Source of the DNA: Anaerotignum sp. MB30-C6
Lineage (GTDB): Bacteria > Bacillota > Clostridia > Lachnospirales > Anaerotignaceae
Direction of reading: 5' to 3'
Assembly: GCF_030908465.1 (NCBI RefSeq)
Contig: NZ_CP133078.1
Location: forward strand, 2,728,001 to 2,792,000
DNA length: 64,000 nucleotides
Numbering within the stretch: position 1 is the stretch's first letter; every line of letters begins with the position of its first letter. The notes beneath the pieces are model-generated. The model saw only the letters and a program-made list of their open reading frames with translations. It was not told the DNA's origin and searched no databases. The position numbers were made by a program, and so were the translations under genes. Below are positions 42,973 through 52,272 of this stretch, in pieces.

Positions 42973-44085
42973 TCAAATAATCCCCATGGCCTTTGCACTT
43001 TCTTCAATGGCATTGGCAGCCAAGTCTAAATCTTCCTTCGTATGCCCCGCAGAAATCATCACTCTCAAACGAGCGGCACCCTTAGGAACCATAGGAAATA
43101 GAATTGCTTGGGCAAAGATACCTTTTTCAAATAAATCTTGGCTCATTTTCTGGGCCAACGCTTCATCCCCTACAATTACAGGGATTATAGGTGTTACAGT
43201 ACTTCCAATATTCAAGCCAAGCTTGGTAATGCGTCTGGCAAAATACTCTCGGTTTTCCCATAATTTTTTTACATAGGACTCATCTTCCGAAACCATCTTT
43301 ATCACTTTTAACGCCGCCGCCGCAAGACAAGGCGCCATGGGGGATGCTGTAAAAATAAAGCTTCTTGCCTTAGGACGTAATGCCTCTATGAACTCTTTTG
43401 AACCTGCCACAAATCCACCAGCAGAACCAAAAGCCTTTGATAAGGAACCCGTTTCCACATAAACTCGATGACGCAGACCAAAGTGATCTACGGTACCCCT
43501 TCCCATAGGGCCCATTACACCGTCCCCATGGGCATCGTCAACCATGAACATAGCACCATATTGATCTGCTAGGTCAGCAATTTCAGGAAGGGGTGCCAAA
43601 TCCCCATCCATACTAAAAACACCATCGGTAACGATAAGTTTTTTCCCTTTCACAGGTTCTTTTAATAGTTCTTCCAAGGATGCCATATCTTTATGGCGAT
43701 AAACCTTGATTTGGGCACGAGAAAGACGGCAACCATCAATGATACTGCCGTGGTTCAGCTCATCGCTATAAATCACGTCGCCCTTTCCCACCAAAAATGG
43801 AATCACCCCTGTATTTGCAGAAACACCACAATTAAATACCAAGGTAGCCTCCACATCCTTATATTTTGCCAATGCCTTCTCTAGTTCATTATGCACAGGA
43901 AAATTTCCTACAATATTTCGGCTGGCCGTAGTCCCTACGCCATACGCATCCAAAGCCTTCTTCGCCGCCTGTATTACGTCAGGATGGCTGGCAAGACCTA
44001 AATAATTATTGGATGCCATATTTATAACTTCCCGTCCATCTAAATTTACTCGTGCCCCTTGGGGACTATAAACAGTTCTGTACAT
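42973..44085 (-). CDS. Glycine C-acetyltransferase / 8-amino-7-oxononanoate synthase family enzyme
   Basis: A 370-residue PLP-dependent alpha-oxoamine synthase that joins an acyl-CoA to an amino acid. Landmarks: SNNYLGLASHPDV, YGVGTTASRNIVG, the His in ELNHGSIIDGC, the PLP aspartate in VDDAHGDGVMG and the Schiff-base Lys in GSLSKAFGSAGG (near 236). KBL and BioF proteins usually have about 25 more N-terminal residues; here a TAA stop directly precedes the ATG and GGGAG lies upstream, so the short N-terminus is real. No tdh or bio genes are adjacent, so KBL versus BioF is not resolved; overall similarity leans to KBL. Confidence 0.85.
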   Translation of the reverse strand: MYRTVYSPQGARVNLDGREVINMASNNYLGLASHPDVIQAAKKALDAYGVGTTASRNIVGNFPVHNELEKALAKYKDVEATLVFNCGVSANTGVIPFLVGKGDVIYSDELNHGSIIDGCRLSRAQIKVYRHKDMASLEELLKEPVKGKKLIVTDGVFSMDGDLAPLPEIADLADQYGAMFMVDDAHGDGVMGPMGRGTVDHFGLRHRVYVETGSLSKAFGSAGGFVAGSKEFIEALRPKARSFIFTASPMAPCLAAAALKVIKMVSEDESYVKKLWENREYFARRITKLGLNIGSTVTPIIPVIVGDEALAQKMSQDLFEKGIFAQAILFPMVPKGAARLRVMISAGHTKEDLDLAANAIEESAKAMGII

Positions 44086-44158
44086 TTATTTCTCCCTCTT
44101 TCTAAGTATCCCAGTTCTAACTCGTCTCGCCCTTTGGGGCGGGTAAAGACTTTTTTAT

Positions 44159-44187
44159 AGTATAGCAAATCCATCTAGCAGAGACAA
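44159..44187 (-). promoter_or_regulatory. Sigma-A promoter of the PLP acyltransferase gene
   Basis: On the minus strand TTGTCT is followed after 17 bases by TATACT, giving a leader of about 65 bases. The leader has a small GC hairpin (CGCCC/GGGCG at about 44129-44142). Confidence 0.7.
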
Positions 44188-44275
44188 CAGCATGCTTCCA
44201 AATATTTCAAAAGGCAGTAACCCTAGAATTTATCAACTTTCCTAGGTTACATTCCCTCCTTTGACCAGAAAAGAT

Positions 44276-44307
44276 AAAAACACGCTTGAGGCGGCCCCAA
44301 GCATGTT
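44276..44307 (-). terminator. Terminator of the P-type ATPase gene
   Basis: On the minus strand AACATGCTTG pairs with CAAGCGTGTT (one mismatched pair) around a GC-rich loop, and TTTTT follows. Confidence 0.75.
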
Positions 44308-44321
44308 CTATGATAAGTTCT

Positions 44322-46976
44322 TTATGATACAAGTTCTTTTCCTTCTCCTTTGCGATCCAACAGTCTATCTTTCCACTTCTCCAGTTCTACAATGGGTAAA
44401 GGCATAAGTGCTAATGCAACAACCACCAGCCATTCCGTAGTATCTAAAGGGGCAACTTTAAATACGGTAGCCAAAGGCTGTACCATAATTACCCCTACCT
44501 GCAACAACGTACCTAAAATCAAAGCTCCTACTAACCAGCGGTTTTCAAAGGGATGAATGGCAAATAAAGAATGCTCTGAACGCATGTTAAAAGAATGAAC
44601 CAACTGAGACAAAGAAAGCACTGCAAAGGCCATGGTTCTTCCAGTAACATACATTTTCTCCTGATCAAAATAAATGTGTCCAATGGCAAAAGCAAGTAAA
44701 GCCAGCATACCAATCATCATGCCCTCTACCATGATCTTACTTCCCAATCCACCACCAAATAAAGTACTTTCCCTCTCTCTAGGGGGTCTTTCCATGCAGT
44801 CCTCCTCCACGGGGTCTAATCCTAAGGCAATGGCAGGTAAGGAGTCTGTTACTAAGTTCACCCATAAGAGGTGAATGGGTAAGAGGGGAGTTGCCCAACC
44901 AAAACACATAGCAGCGAAAATGGTGATAATCTCCCCAATATTACTGGATAAGAGGAAGTGTACCGCTTTTCGGATATTATCATAAATCCCACGACCTTCC
45001 TTCACCGCTTCTACAATGGTGGCAAAATTATCGTCCGTCAAAATCATATCCGCCGCACCCTTTGCAACCTCTGTGCCACTCTTTCCCATGGCACAGCCAA
45101 TATCCGCTACTTTTAACGCTGGAGCATCATTTACACCGTCCCCCGTCATTGCCACAACGCTACCATCTTGCTGATAAGCCTTAACAATACGTACCTTATG
45201 CTCTGGGGCAACCCTTGCAAATACGGTACAATGGGAAACAGCACTATACAAATCTTTATCGGACATGGCACTTAATTCTTGCCCAGTGATGCAAGTATCG
45301 CCTTTTTGGTAAATACCCAGTTGGGTGGCAATGGCCTGGGCAGTAAGGACATGGTCCCCCGTTATCATAACTGGGCGAACCCCTGCTTTTTTACAAAGGG
45401 CAACGGCATTTGCCGCCTCGGGTCTGGGTGGATCAATCATCCCCGCCATACCAACAAAAACCATATCCCTTTCTACCGTGTCCTTTTTTCGCAGGTCAGG
45501 CTTTTCCTTCCACTCCCGAAACGCAACTGCAACCACTCTTAAGGCTCCTGCCGCCATTTCACCATTTTGCATTCTTGCTTTACTTTTTTTGCTGCCATCA
45601 AAGGCAACCTGCCTGTGTCCTTCCAAGCATTTACTACAACAATCAAATAAAATATCTGGGGCGCCCTTAGTTACAGTCATCCATGTACCATCGCCCATGG
45701 AATGCAGTGTTGTCATCATCTTCCTCTCCGAAGAAAAAGGAATTTCCCCCTCCCTTGGCATCTCTTTTTGCACATCCTCAAGCTTTATTCCACCTTCTTC
45801 CGCCGCTTCGGCCAAAGCCCGCTCTGTGGGATCCCCAACCAATTTCTCCTTTTCCCTGCGACAATCGTTACAAAGGGCAAATAAAGTAAGAATTAACTGC
45901 CTTTTCTCTTCATCTCTTTGTTTCCCATAGTCAGAAATTTTAACAACTTTCATCTTGTTTTGTGTCAAAGTCCCAGTTTTATCAGAACAAATAACCGCCG
46001 CACTGCCTAAGGTTTCTACTGCAGGCAAACGGCGTATAATTGTATTTTTCTTAGACATCCTTTGCATCCCTATGGCCAAAACAATGGTTACAATAGCAGG
46101 CAGGCCTTCAGGAATTGCGGCAACTGCCAAACTAACGGAGGTCATAAACATATTAAAGGGCTGTTCTTGGCGCATAATACCCATTACAAAAATAATAGCA
46201 CAGATTGCCAATGCTCCCATGCCTAAGGTCTTCCCCGTTTGGCCAAGCTTTTTCTGTAATGGTGTTTCTTGATCATCTTGTTCTGCCAAAAGATTGGCAA
46301 TGCGGCCAATTTCCGTATTCATGCCCGTTGCAGTTGCAATGGCACGTCCACTTCCACCCAAAACAAAGCTTCCCGAAAGAACCATATTTTTTCTATCGCC
46401 TAAAGCAGTTTCCTTAGAAAAATTTTTTGTTTCTTTTTCAACAGCCAAAGACTCCCCCGTAATTGCACTTTCCTCGGTTTTTAAACCTCGGCTTTCAATC
46501 ACTCGTCCATCTGCACATATGTATCCTCCCGTTTCTAGAAGCATAATATCCCCAACCACCACATCCTCTGAGGGGATTTCAGCCCGCTTCCCACTACGAA
46601 GCACCACGGCTTTTGGCGCCGACATCTTTTTTAATGCCTCCAATGCTTTTTGGGCTTTGCTTTCTTGTATTACCCCTAAAAGAGCATTCAATACAACAAT
46701 GGCGATAATAATGATAGAGTCAATAAAATCCTTTTCTCCATTCAAATAAGACACTCCAAAGGATATCACAGCAGCCGCTATGAGCAACATAACCATAAAA
46801 TCATTAAATTGGGCAAAAAACCTTCTTATGATTCCGCTGTCAGTCCCTTCATGCTGAAGGATATTCTTTCCCTTTTCAGCTAATCTTTTTCTCCCCTCTT
46901 CTATGGAAAGCCCATTTTCCAAAGAAGTACCCAAAGACTGACCCACTTCTTTTGACTCTTGATTCCACCAATCCAT
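44322..46976 (-). CDS. Calcium-type cation-transporting P-type ATPase
   Basis: An 884-residue P-type IIA ATPase. In order: N-terminal cation ATPase domain (LGTSLENGLSIEEGRKRL), actuator motif TGES (ITGESLAVEKE), the M4 ion-site motif PEGLPA, the phosphorylation motif CSDKTGTLTQN (Asp near 335), the nucleotide site KGAPDILF, and hinge motif TGDGVNDAPALK. The C-terminal six-helix part has NLVTDSLPAIALG with the ion-binding Asn and Asp. These are SERCA/PMR1-type features and suggest Ca2+ (possibly Mn2+) export with ATP. It is a single-gene unit, divergent from ytaF. Confidence 0.93.
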   Translation of the reverse strand: MDWWNQESKEVGQSLGTSLENGLSIEEGRKRLAEKGKNILQHEGTDSGIIRRFFAQFNDFMVMLLIAAAVISFGVSYLNGEKDFIDSIIIIAIVVLNALLGVIQESKAQKALEALKKMSAPKAVVLRSGKRAEIPSEDVVVGDIMLLETGGYICADGRVIESRGLKTEESAITGESLAVEKETKNFSKETALGDRKNMVLSGSFVLGGSGRAIATATGMNTEIGRIANLLAEQDDQETPLQKKLGQTGKTLGMGALAICAIIFVMGIMRQEQPFNMFMTSVSLAVAAIPEGLPAIVTIVLAIGMQRMSKKNTIIRRLPAVETLGSAAVICSDKTGTLTQNKMKVVKISDYGKQRDEEKRQLILTLFALCNDCRREKEKLVGDPTERALAEAAEEGGIKLEDVQKEMPREGEIPFSSERKMMTTLHSMGDGTWMTVTKGAPDILFDCCSKCLEGHRQVAFDGSKKSKARMQNGEMAAGALRVVAVAFREWKEKPDLRKKDTVERDMVFVGMAGMIDPPRPEAANAVALCKKAGVRPVMITGDHVLTAQAIATQLGIYQKGDTCITGQELSAMSDKDLYSAVSHCTVFARVAPEHKVRIVKAYQQDGSVVAMTGDGVNDAPALKVADIGCAMGKSGTEVAKGAADMILTDDNFATIVEAVKEGRGIYDNIRKAVHFLLSSNIGEIITIFAAMCFGWATPLLPIHLLWVNLVTDSLPAIALGLDPVEEDCMERPPRERESTLFGGGLGSKIMVEGMMIGMLALLAFAIGHIYFDQEKMYVTGRTMAFAVLSLSQLVHSFNMRSEHSLFAIHPFENRWLVGALILGTLLQVGVIMVQPLATVFKVAPLDTTEWLVVVALALMPLPIVELEKWKDRLLDRKGEGKELVS

Positions 46977-47090
46977 ATTCTCACATCCATCCTTTGTTTT
47001 TTTAATCAGTTTGTCCTCTTTTTCATATCTATGAGGTCATGCCCAAAAAAATTCCTCCTGCATACTATGTAAATCAGGAGGTGTTTCCTT

Positions 47091-47675
47091 ATGTTTTTTT
47101 GTTTGCTACTTGCCCTCTCCCTTAGCGTTGATGCTTTGGGTATCGGCATCTCTTACGGATTGCGCCACATCACTTTCCCAACCGCATCCCGCATATTATT
47201 GGCATTCGAGACTTTCTTGATGATGGAAGGTTTTATTTTAGCAGGTCGTGGGCTTGCACTGCTTCTTCCCTCCACCGCAGGCGAGACCTTAGCCCCCTGC
47301 TTTTTACTTCTATTTGGTCTATGGCTTTGCCTACAAGGCTTTCGGAAGGCGAAAGAGCCGCCCTCTCCTTTGGCAACGGTTCATCAGCCCTCTGCCTGCG
47401 ATAAAGACGCATCCCAAACATTAGACCCCAAGGAATCCCTCCTACTTGGGTTTATTCTTTCCTTGGACTCCTTGGGCGTTGGGATTAGCGCTGCAGCCTC
47501 GGGTATGGAAATTGGCACACTACCTCTGTTTGCCGCACTCTTCCAAATTACCTTCCTTTCCCTAGGGGCTTGCCTTGGTAGAAAACTTACCAGTTACACC
47601 AAAGTTCGAGAGAATATGTGGACCACAATTTCAGGTGGAATTCTTGTTTTCATCGCACTCATACGCCTTCTATAA
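47091..47675 (+). CDS. ytaF: YtaF-type sporulation membrane protein (MntP-like fold)
   Basis: A 194-residue protein with about six membrane helices arranged as two related halves. Each half starts with a similar acidic helix: LALSLSVDALGIGISYGLR at residues 6-24 and FILSLDSLGVGISAAASG at about 122-139. The repeated SxDxxGxGIS motif is characteristic of YtaF and related to the DAFAVG motif of the manganese exporter MntP. YtaF is listed as a sporulation membrane protein with no demonstrated substrate. GGAGG lies upstream of the ATG. It is divergent from the Ca2+-type ATPase gene. Confidence 0.85.
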   Translation: MFFCLLLALSLSVDALGIGISYGLRHITFPTASRILLAFETFLMMEGFILAGRGLALLLPSTAGETLAPCFLLLFGLWLCLQGFRKAKEPPSPLATVHQPSACDKDASQTLDPKESLLLGFILSLDSLGVGISAAASGMEIGTLPLFAALFQITFLSLGACLGRKLTSYTKVRENMWTTISGGILVFIALIRLL

Positions 47676-47822
47676 GGAACCTTCAAGTTTAATTTCTTAG
47701 TTAAAAAACTCCAAAAATAAGTTAATATCCTACATCGACGAAAAGATGTTGCACATACTAATTACATGGTTTCCATCCCTCCCGAATCATGCTATACTTG
47801 AACAAAAACGGAGGCGATGGTT

Positions 47823-48083
47823 ATGTTCACATCATTTAATAGTCTTGCCCTATATACAGCTCACTCCTTAGAAGAACAGGCAAGTATGCGTCAATTTTTA
47901 GAACAGGCAGGCATTGAACACTCTGTATCAGCCATTGATATCAATGCACCCAAAGGGTTTTATCCCGCTCTTTCACCGGAACTTTTGCTAACACAATCCA
48001 TTCATTATATTTTCTATGTTTATAAAAAAGATTTTGCACAAGCAGACACTTATATACAAGAAAATTGGCATTGGGATGAGTAG
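47823..48083 (+). CDS. Small protein resembling DUF3343/DUF2007-type proteins
   Basis: An 86-residue alpha/beta protein with the pattern strand (SLALYTAHSLEEQ), helix, strand (EHSVSAIDIN), then a helix-containing C-terminus (YKKDFAQADTYIQENW). This layout is like short ferredoxin-like proteins annotated DUF2007 or DUF3343, but the match is loose. Two in-frame ATGs are close; GGAGG is eight bases from the one at 47823, so that start is used. Function unknown. Confidence 0.6.
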   Translation: MFTSFNSLALYTAHSLEEQASMRQFLEQAGIEHSVSAIDINAPKGFYPALSPELLLTQSIHYIFYVYKKDFAQADTYIQENWHWDE

Positions 48084-48147
48084 GCATATAACCAATGAAA
48101 ATTGACCACATGAATGGTGAAGGCAACCAAATTGAATTGACAATATT

Positions 48148-48187
48148 AAAAAAGGGCTAATTATATCACTATAATTAGCCCTTTTTT
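48148..48187 (+). terminator. Bidirectional terminator between the small protein and the MerR gene
   Basis: AAAAAAGGGCTAATTATA pairs perfectly with TATAATTAGCCCTTTTTT around TCAC, with A and T tracts on the two sides. Confidence 0.9.
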
Positions 48188-48362
48188 CGTGTTTCTAAGA
48201 ATCAATATTATTTGTAGCTCTGTACGTTAACTTTACTGCTCCCCCTTTAAGAGTTACTTTTTTTCAAAGAAAACCCTTTACTGAATGAAACAACTGCAAA
48301 ATAGATTCCTCATGAGAATATAGGTTTTCCACTTATCGGTGAAGCCTAGACGGAGAATATCT

Positions 48363-49127
48363 TTAAAGTTGCTCAATCCAATACCCAACTGCCCTTCTAA
48401 GAAACTCTGCACAGCCCGAAACTTCCTTATCATAGTAAGCTGTAAAACGCTCATCCATCACATACATTTCAGATAAACCTTGATGGGCCTGTTTGGAGTA
48501 AGCTTTCCAAGTCATCCCCAACCATTCCTTGTGCAACAGAACAATTCGCTTGCCCTCATCACTTTCAGGAGAAACACTATCAATGACTGCTTCCTTTAAA
48601 CGCAACAAAATTTCACTGCCTAAATTCTGAAAACGCTCATAATCAGCCTGGGTCATACCCTTTATCTTTTCCTTGGTTTCTTCCATAGAAGCATCACCGT
48701 ACTTTTGACGAACTTCCTCACCATATTTCAGTTCATTTTCCTGAATAATTTTTGCCTTAAAAATTTCAAATCTCTCTTTGTCGCTCATTTCCACCTCTCC
48801 TTTTTTCACTCGGATTGTTTTTTTTACAGTAGAAATCAAGCCGTCTAATCGAGTCTTCTGATTTTCAAGCTCTTCCAAGTGGCTATAAAGGGCCGAAAGA
48901 ATATCAAAATCATTCTCATATAAAATACTTCTGATTTGCTCTAATCCCAAACCACGCTCTCGGTAAAAAAGAATTTGCTGTAACAACTCAACTTCCTTTT
49001 CACCATAAAAGCGATACCCCGCATCATTGGTTCGTAAAGGATACAGCAAACCAATCTCATCATAGTACCGCAGAGTACGTGCACTTACCCCAGCCAATTC
49101 TGACAATTCTTTTATACTATATTCCAT
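48363..49127 (-). CDS. MerR family regulator with TipAS ligand domain
   Basis: A 254-residue regulator. The MerR winged helix (1-70) has SIKELSELAGVSARTLRYYDEIGLL and GYRFYGEKEVELLQQI. A coiled coil (about 78-110) leads to a C-terminal TipAS domain (about 125-254), which in TipA binds thiopeptide antibiotics and in relatives other multidrug ligands. The ATG at 49127 has GGAGG seven bases upstream, replacing the longer frame to 49160. No transporter gene is adjacent, so the target is unknown. Confidence 0.9.
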   Translation of the reverse strand: MEYSIKELSELAGVSARTLRYYDEIGLLYPLRTNDAGYRFYGEKEVELLQQILFYRERGLGLEQIRSILYENDFDILSALYSHLEELENQKTRLDGLISTVKKTIRVKKGEVEMSDKERFEIFKAKIIQENELKYGEEVRQKYGDASMEETKEKIKGMTQADYERFQNLGSEILLRLKEAVIDSVSPESDEGKRIVLLHKEWLGMTWKAYSKQAHQGLSEMYVMDERFTAYYDKEVSGCAEFLRRAVGYWIEQL

Positions 49128-49189
49128 ATAGACACCTCCTACTGTAAGAAGAGGATACACCTTGCCGTAGCGTCAAAGTCAACAACAAC

Positions 49190-50215
49190 TTAAAATTTAT
49201 TTTTGCAGGCTAAAATTCTATCCACCAAAACCTTTTTTTCCGCCTCACTCTGAAAGGTTGCTTCCGCAGAGTATACCAACATTTGAAGGATATCATCCTT
49301 TGTAAAGCCCATATCGTTGATACAATGATCGTATTCTTTATCTAAGTTAATACCAAACAGCGTCATATTATCTGTGTTAATGGTAACTCGCATGCCCAAA
49401 TCATACATTTGTTTCACATAATGCTGGCCGTATCCTTCTGTACTTTGACAGCAGACATTGCTGGTGGGGCAAATTTCAAAGGTTACGCCTTCTCTAATTG
49501 CCCTTTCGCACAAAGCAAGGTCTTCAAAGATATGATGGCCATGGCCTGCTCTTTTGGCTCCAAAGTTTAAAGCATCCTCTACGGTTTCAGGCCCCTGGCT
49601 ATCCCCCGCATGGCAAGTAAAAGGCACGTTCAACTCCCTTGCCAAATCAAAAATTGGGGCAAAGTTTGAAAGGGGAACAATCCCCTCGGCTCCTGCTAAG
49701 TCTAAGGCAACAACCCCTGTGCCTAAGTATTCTTTTGTCAGGCGTACGGTTTCTAAATTTTCTTCCATATTTACCGTTTCAGGCCCGATGCTCATGGCAC
49801 ATAAAATGATGCCAATTCCAATTTCCGGATGAGCCTTAAGCCCTTCTTCTCTACCTGCCAAAACCGCATCAATGGCATCCTTTTGTGTCAACCCTTTTTG
49901 GGTGTGAAGCTGGGGTGCAAAACGAATTTCTGCATAAGCAACGCCTTCTTCTACCAACCATCCAATTAGTTCCTTTGTCACTCGTTTTAAAGATTCTTTA
50001 TCCTGTAAAATTTGAACAGGAATTTCAAATCTTTCTAAACACTCATTTACATCCTTACAATCTTCAGGCACCATAATAAGGGGAATAAAGCTTTCCAAAT
50101 CCTTTGCAGGCACATCAATCCCTTGGGCCTGAACCAACTCCCACGCTGTTTCAGGCAAAATGGAACCGTCCAAATGTAAATGCAAATCTATTTTCGGCAA
50201 ATTGTATTTTCCCAT
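49190..50215 (-). CDS. add: Adenosine deaminase
   Basis: A 341-residue zinc amidohydrolase that converts adenosine to inosine in purine salvage. Zinc ligands: KIDLHLHLDGS (residues 8-18), FTCHAGDSQGPE (His near 202) and INTDNMTLFG (Asp near 286). The general acid and base region is AGDSQGPE, with GHGHHIFED as the downstream conserved loop. Length is normal. It lies 62 bases upstream of the MerR gene on the same strand, but there is no evidence for a functional link. Confidence 0.95.
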   Translation of the reverse strand: MGKYNLPKIDLHLHLDGSILPETAWELVQAQGIDVPAKDLESFIPLIMVPEDCKDVNECLERFEIPVQILQDKESLKRVTKELIGWLVEEGVAYAEIRFAPQLHTQKGLTQKDAIDAVLAGREEGLKAHPEIGIGIILCAMSIGPETVNMEENLETVRLTKEYLGTGVVALDLAGAEGIVPLSNFAPIFDLARELNVPFTCHAGDSQGPETVEDALNFGAKRAGHGHHIFEDLALCERAIREGVTFEICPTSNVCCQSTEGYGQHYVKQMYDLGMRVTINTDNMTLFGINLDKEYDHCINDMGFTKDDILQMLVYSAEATFQSEAEKKVLVDRILACKNKF

Positions 50216-50292
50216 AAAAAACTCCTCCTTTGTTCATATAAAAGTATAACTATATCATACCCGAACTTTCCGCTTTCTGTCAAAAACATATC

Positions 50293-50334
50293 AAAAAATC
50301 CCCTACCTCATAAAAAGAGTTCAGGGGATTTTTC
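50293..50334 (-). terminator. Terminator of the DUF1846 gene
   Basis: AAAAATCCCCT pairs with AGGGGATTTTT around a 19-base loop, 15 bases past the stop on the minus strand. Confidence 0.8.
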
Positions 50335-50348
50335 ATTCTTAATTTATA

Positions 50349-51833
50349 TTAGCCATGGAACAGTTTTTTCGTCTGATACTTTGGCTCACAAGTCAAGTTT
50401 ACACCCAACTTTTGCAATACATTTTCATCCACGTTAGATAAAATGACAGAAGAATGTGCCTCTGTGCATTTTAATTTTTCTAACTGCTGTAAAGCTAAGT
50501 TTGCCTGATCATCTGTTGTTGCACTGATACAAAGGGCAATTAATATTTCATCTGTATGCAGGCGAGGGTTATGGTTCCCAAGGTTATTTACCTTCAGTTT
50601 CTGGATTGGCTCAATAACCGTAGGGGAAATCAATTTTTCCTCTTTTGGGATACCTGCCAATTTCTTTAATGCATTTAATAGCATTGCCGATGTTGCACCC
50701 AGTAAGGGAGATGTTTTTCCTGTGACAACAGTACCATCGGGCAATTCAATGGCCGCACTAGGGGCATTGGTTTCCTCGGCTCTTTTCATGGCCGCCGCCA
50801 CAACAGGTCTGTCCGCAACACTAACACCAACCTGTTTCATTAAAAGCTCCAGCTTAAATATCACATCATCTTCTAGGTTGCCTTTTCTATGCTCACAAAG
50901 GCTCTTAAAATATCTACGGATAATTTCATTACGAGAGGCCTCTTTTACTACCTCGTCGTCTATCATACAGTTGCCAACCATGTTTACCCCCATGTCTGTA
51001 GGTGATTTATATGGAGACGCACCGTAAATTTGTTCAAACATAGCATTTAATACGGGAAAAACCTCCACGTCTCTGTTGTAGTTAATGGTTGTTTCACCAT
51101 ACGCTTCCAAATGAAAGGGGTCAATCATGTTTACATCGTTCAGGTCTGCCGTAGCCGCTTCATAAGCCACGTTTACAGGGTGACGCAAAGGCACATTCCA
51201 AATAGGGAATGTTTCAAATTTTGCATAACCTGACTTAACCCCTCTTTTATTTTCATGATACAACTGAGAAAGACAAGTTGCCATTTTACCGCTACCTGGA
51301 CCTGGGGCTGTAATCACAACCAGAGAGCGTTCTGTCTCGATATAATCATTTTTACCATATCCCTCATCACTTACAATCAAAGGAATATTGGTTGGGTATC
51401 CGGCAATAGGGTAATGCTTATAAACCTTAAGCCCCAATGCTTCCAATTTCTTTTCATATGCAATTGCCGCCGCTTGGCCATTAAACTGGGCTAAAACAAC
51501 ACTGCCCACATATAATCCGTATCCACGGAAGGCGTCAATCAAACGTAGCACGTCCATATCATAGGTGATCCCTAAATCGCCACGAACCTTATTCTTTTCA
51601 ATGTCACCTGCGTTGATTACAATTACAATCTCGGCATCTTCTTTTAGCTGTACCAGCATATTCACCTTACTGTCTGGCTTAAAACCAGGAAGTACACGGG
51701 ATGCATGGTAGTCATCAAATAACTTTCCACCAAACTCCAAATACAGTTTTCCACCAAATTGCCCAATTCGCTCTTTGATTCTTTCTGACTGCATTTTTAA
51801 ATATTTTTCATTGTCAAAACCGATTCGTATCAT
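50349..51833 (-). CDS. DUF1846 domain protein
   Basis: A 494-residue cytoplasmic protein that aligns end to end with the widely conserved DUF1846 family: IGFDNEKYLKMQSERIKERI at the start, LYLEFGGKLFDDYHASRVLPGF, and a central P-loop-like segment VITAPGPGSGKMATCLSQLY. Structures of this family are known, but an enzymatic role is not established to my knowledge. The ATG at 51833 has GGGGGA seven bases upstream. A good promoter lies about 47 bases before it. Confidence 0.9.
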   Translation of the reverse strand: MIRIGFDNEKYLKMQSERIKERIGQFGGKLYLEFGGKLFDDYHASRVLPGFKPDSKVNMLVQLKEDAEIVIVINAGDIEKNKVRGDLGITYDMDVLRLIDAFRGYGLYVGSVVLAQFNGQAAAIAYEKKLEALGLKVYKHYPIAGYPTNIPLIVSDEGYGKNDYIETERSLVVITAPGPGSGKMATCLSQLYHENKRGVKSGYAKFETFPIWNVPLRHPVNVAYEAATADLNDVNMIDPFHLEAYGETTINYNRDVEVFPVLNAMFEQIYGASPYKSPTDMGVNMVGNCMIDDEVVKEASRNEIIRRYFKSLCEHRKGNLEDDVIFKLELLMKQVGVSVADRPVVAAAMKRAEETNAPSAAIELPDGTVVTGKTSPLLGATSAMLLNALKKLAGIPKEEKLISPTVIEPIQKLKVNNLGNHNPRLHTDEILIALCISATTDDQANLALQQLEKLKCTEAHSSVILSNVDENVLQKLGVNLTCEPKYQTKKLFHG

Positions 51834-51879
51834 CGCTAAATCCCCCGAAATTCTCATCCTTTTTCATTTACGGTATTAG

Positions 51880-51908
51880 ATTATACTATCTTTTCCGACA
51901 TAATACAA
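51880..51908 (-). promoter_or_regulatory. Sigma-A promoter of the DUF1846 gene
   Basis: On the minus strand TTGTAT is followed after 17 bases by TATAAT. Confidence 0.75.
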
Positions 51909-52272
51909 ATGGAAATTAATAAACTGTCGAAAAATCCTGCTTTTACTATATTACCCTAATTCTTTTCATTCAAACAAAAAAAATTCCCTTCGAAGGATAC
52001 AGATGTTGTCTGTAATCTACTTAGGAGATTTCTTTTATTTTCCAATGTATGTCATACTCTATCATACAACATTAACCAGCACTTATCTATGGCAATCATG
52101 AAACTTTAAAAGAATAACCTTAAAAAAATTTTAACATTACCCCTGATATATATTTCCTCTGCATTTTCTATGCTCCCCTTAAAATTCGTCCACTCCTTGT
52201 TTCATTGAATAAATTCCCTAAAAATCATCGACGCTAATACAAAAACTTCAAATTTCCACAAACTTGAACATT
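51909..52272. other. Intergenic region, no gene seen
   Basis: An AT-rich stretch between comFC and the DUF1846 promoter. I found no frame with a ribosome site, no strong hairpin and no RNA motif I know. Confidence 0.5.

Noticed and set aside
45325-45930. 201-codon plus-strand frame opposite the P-type ATPase gene
   Set aside because: It is antisense to conserved ATPase motifs, has Ser/Pro/Phe-rich composition and no ribosome site.
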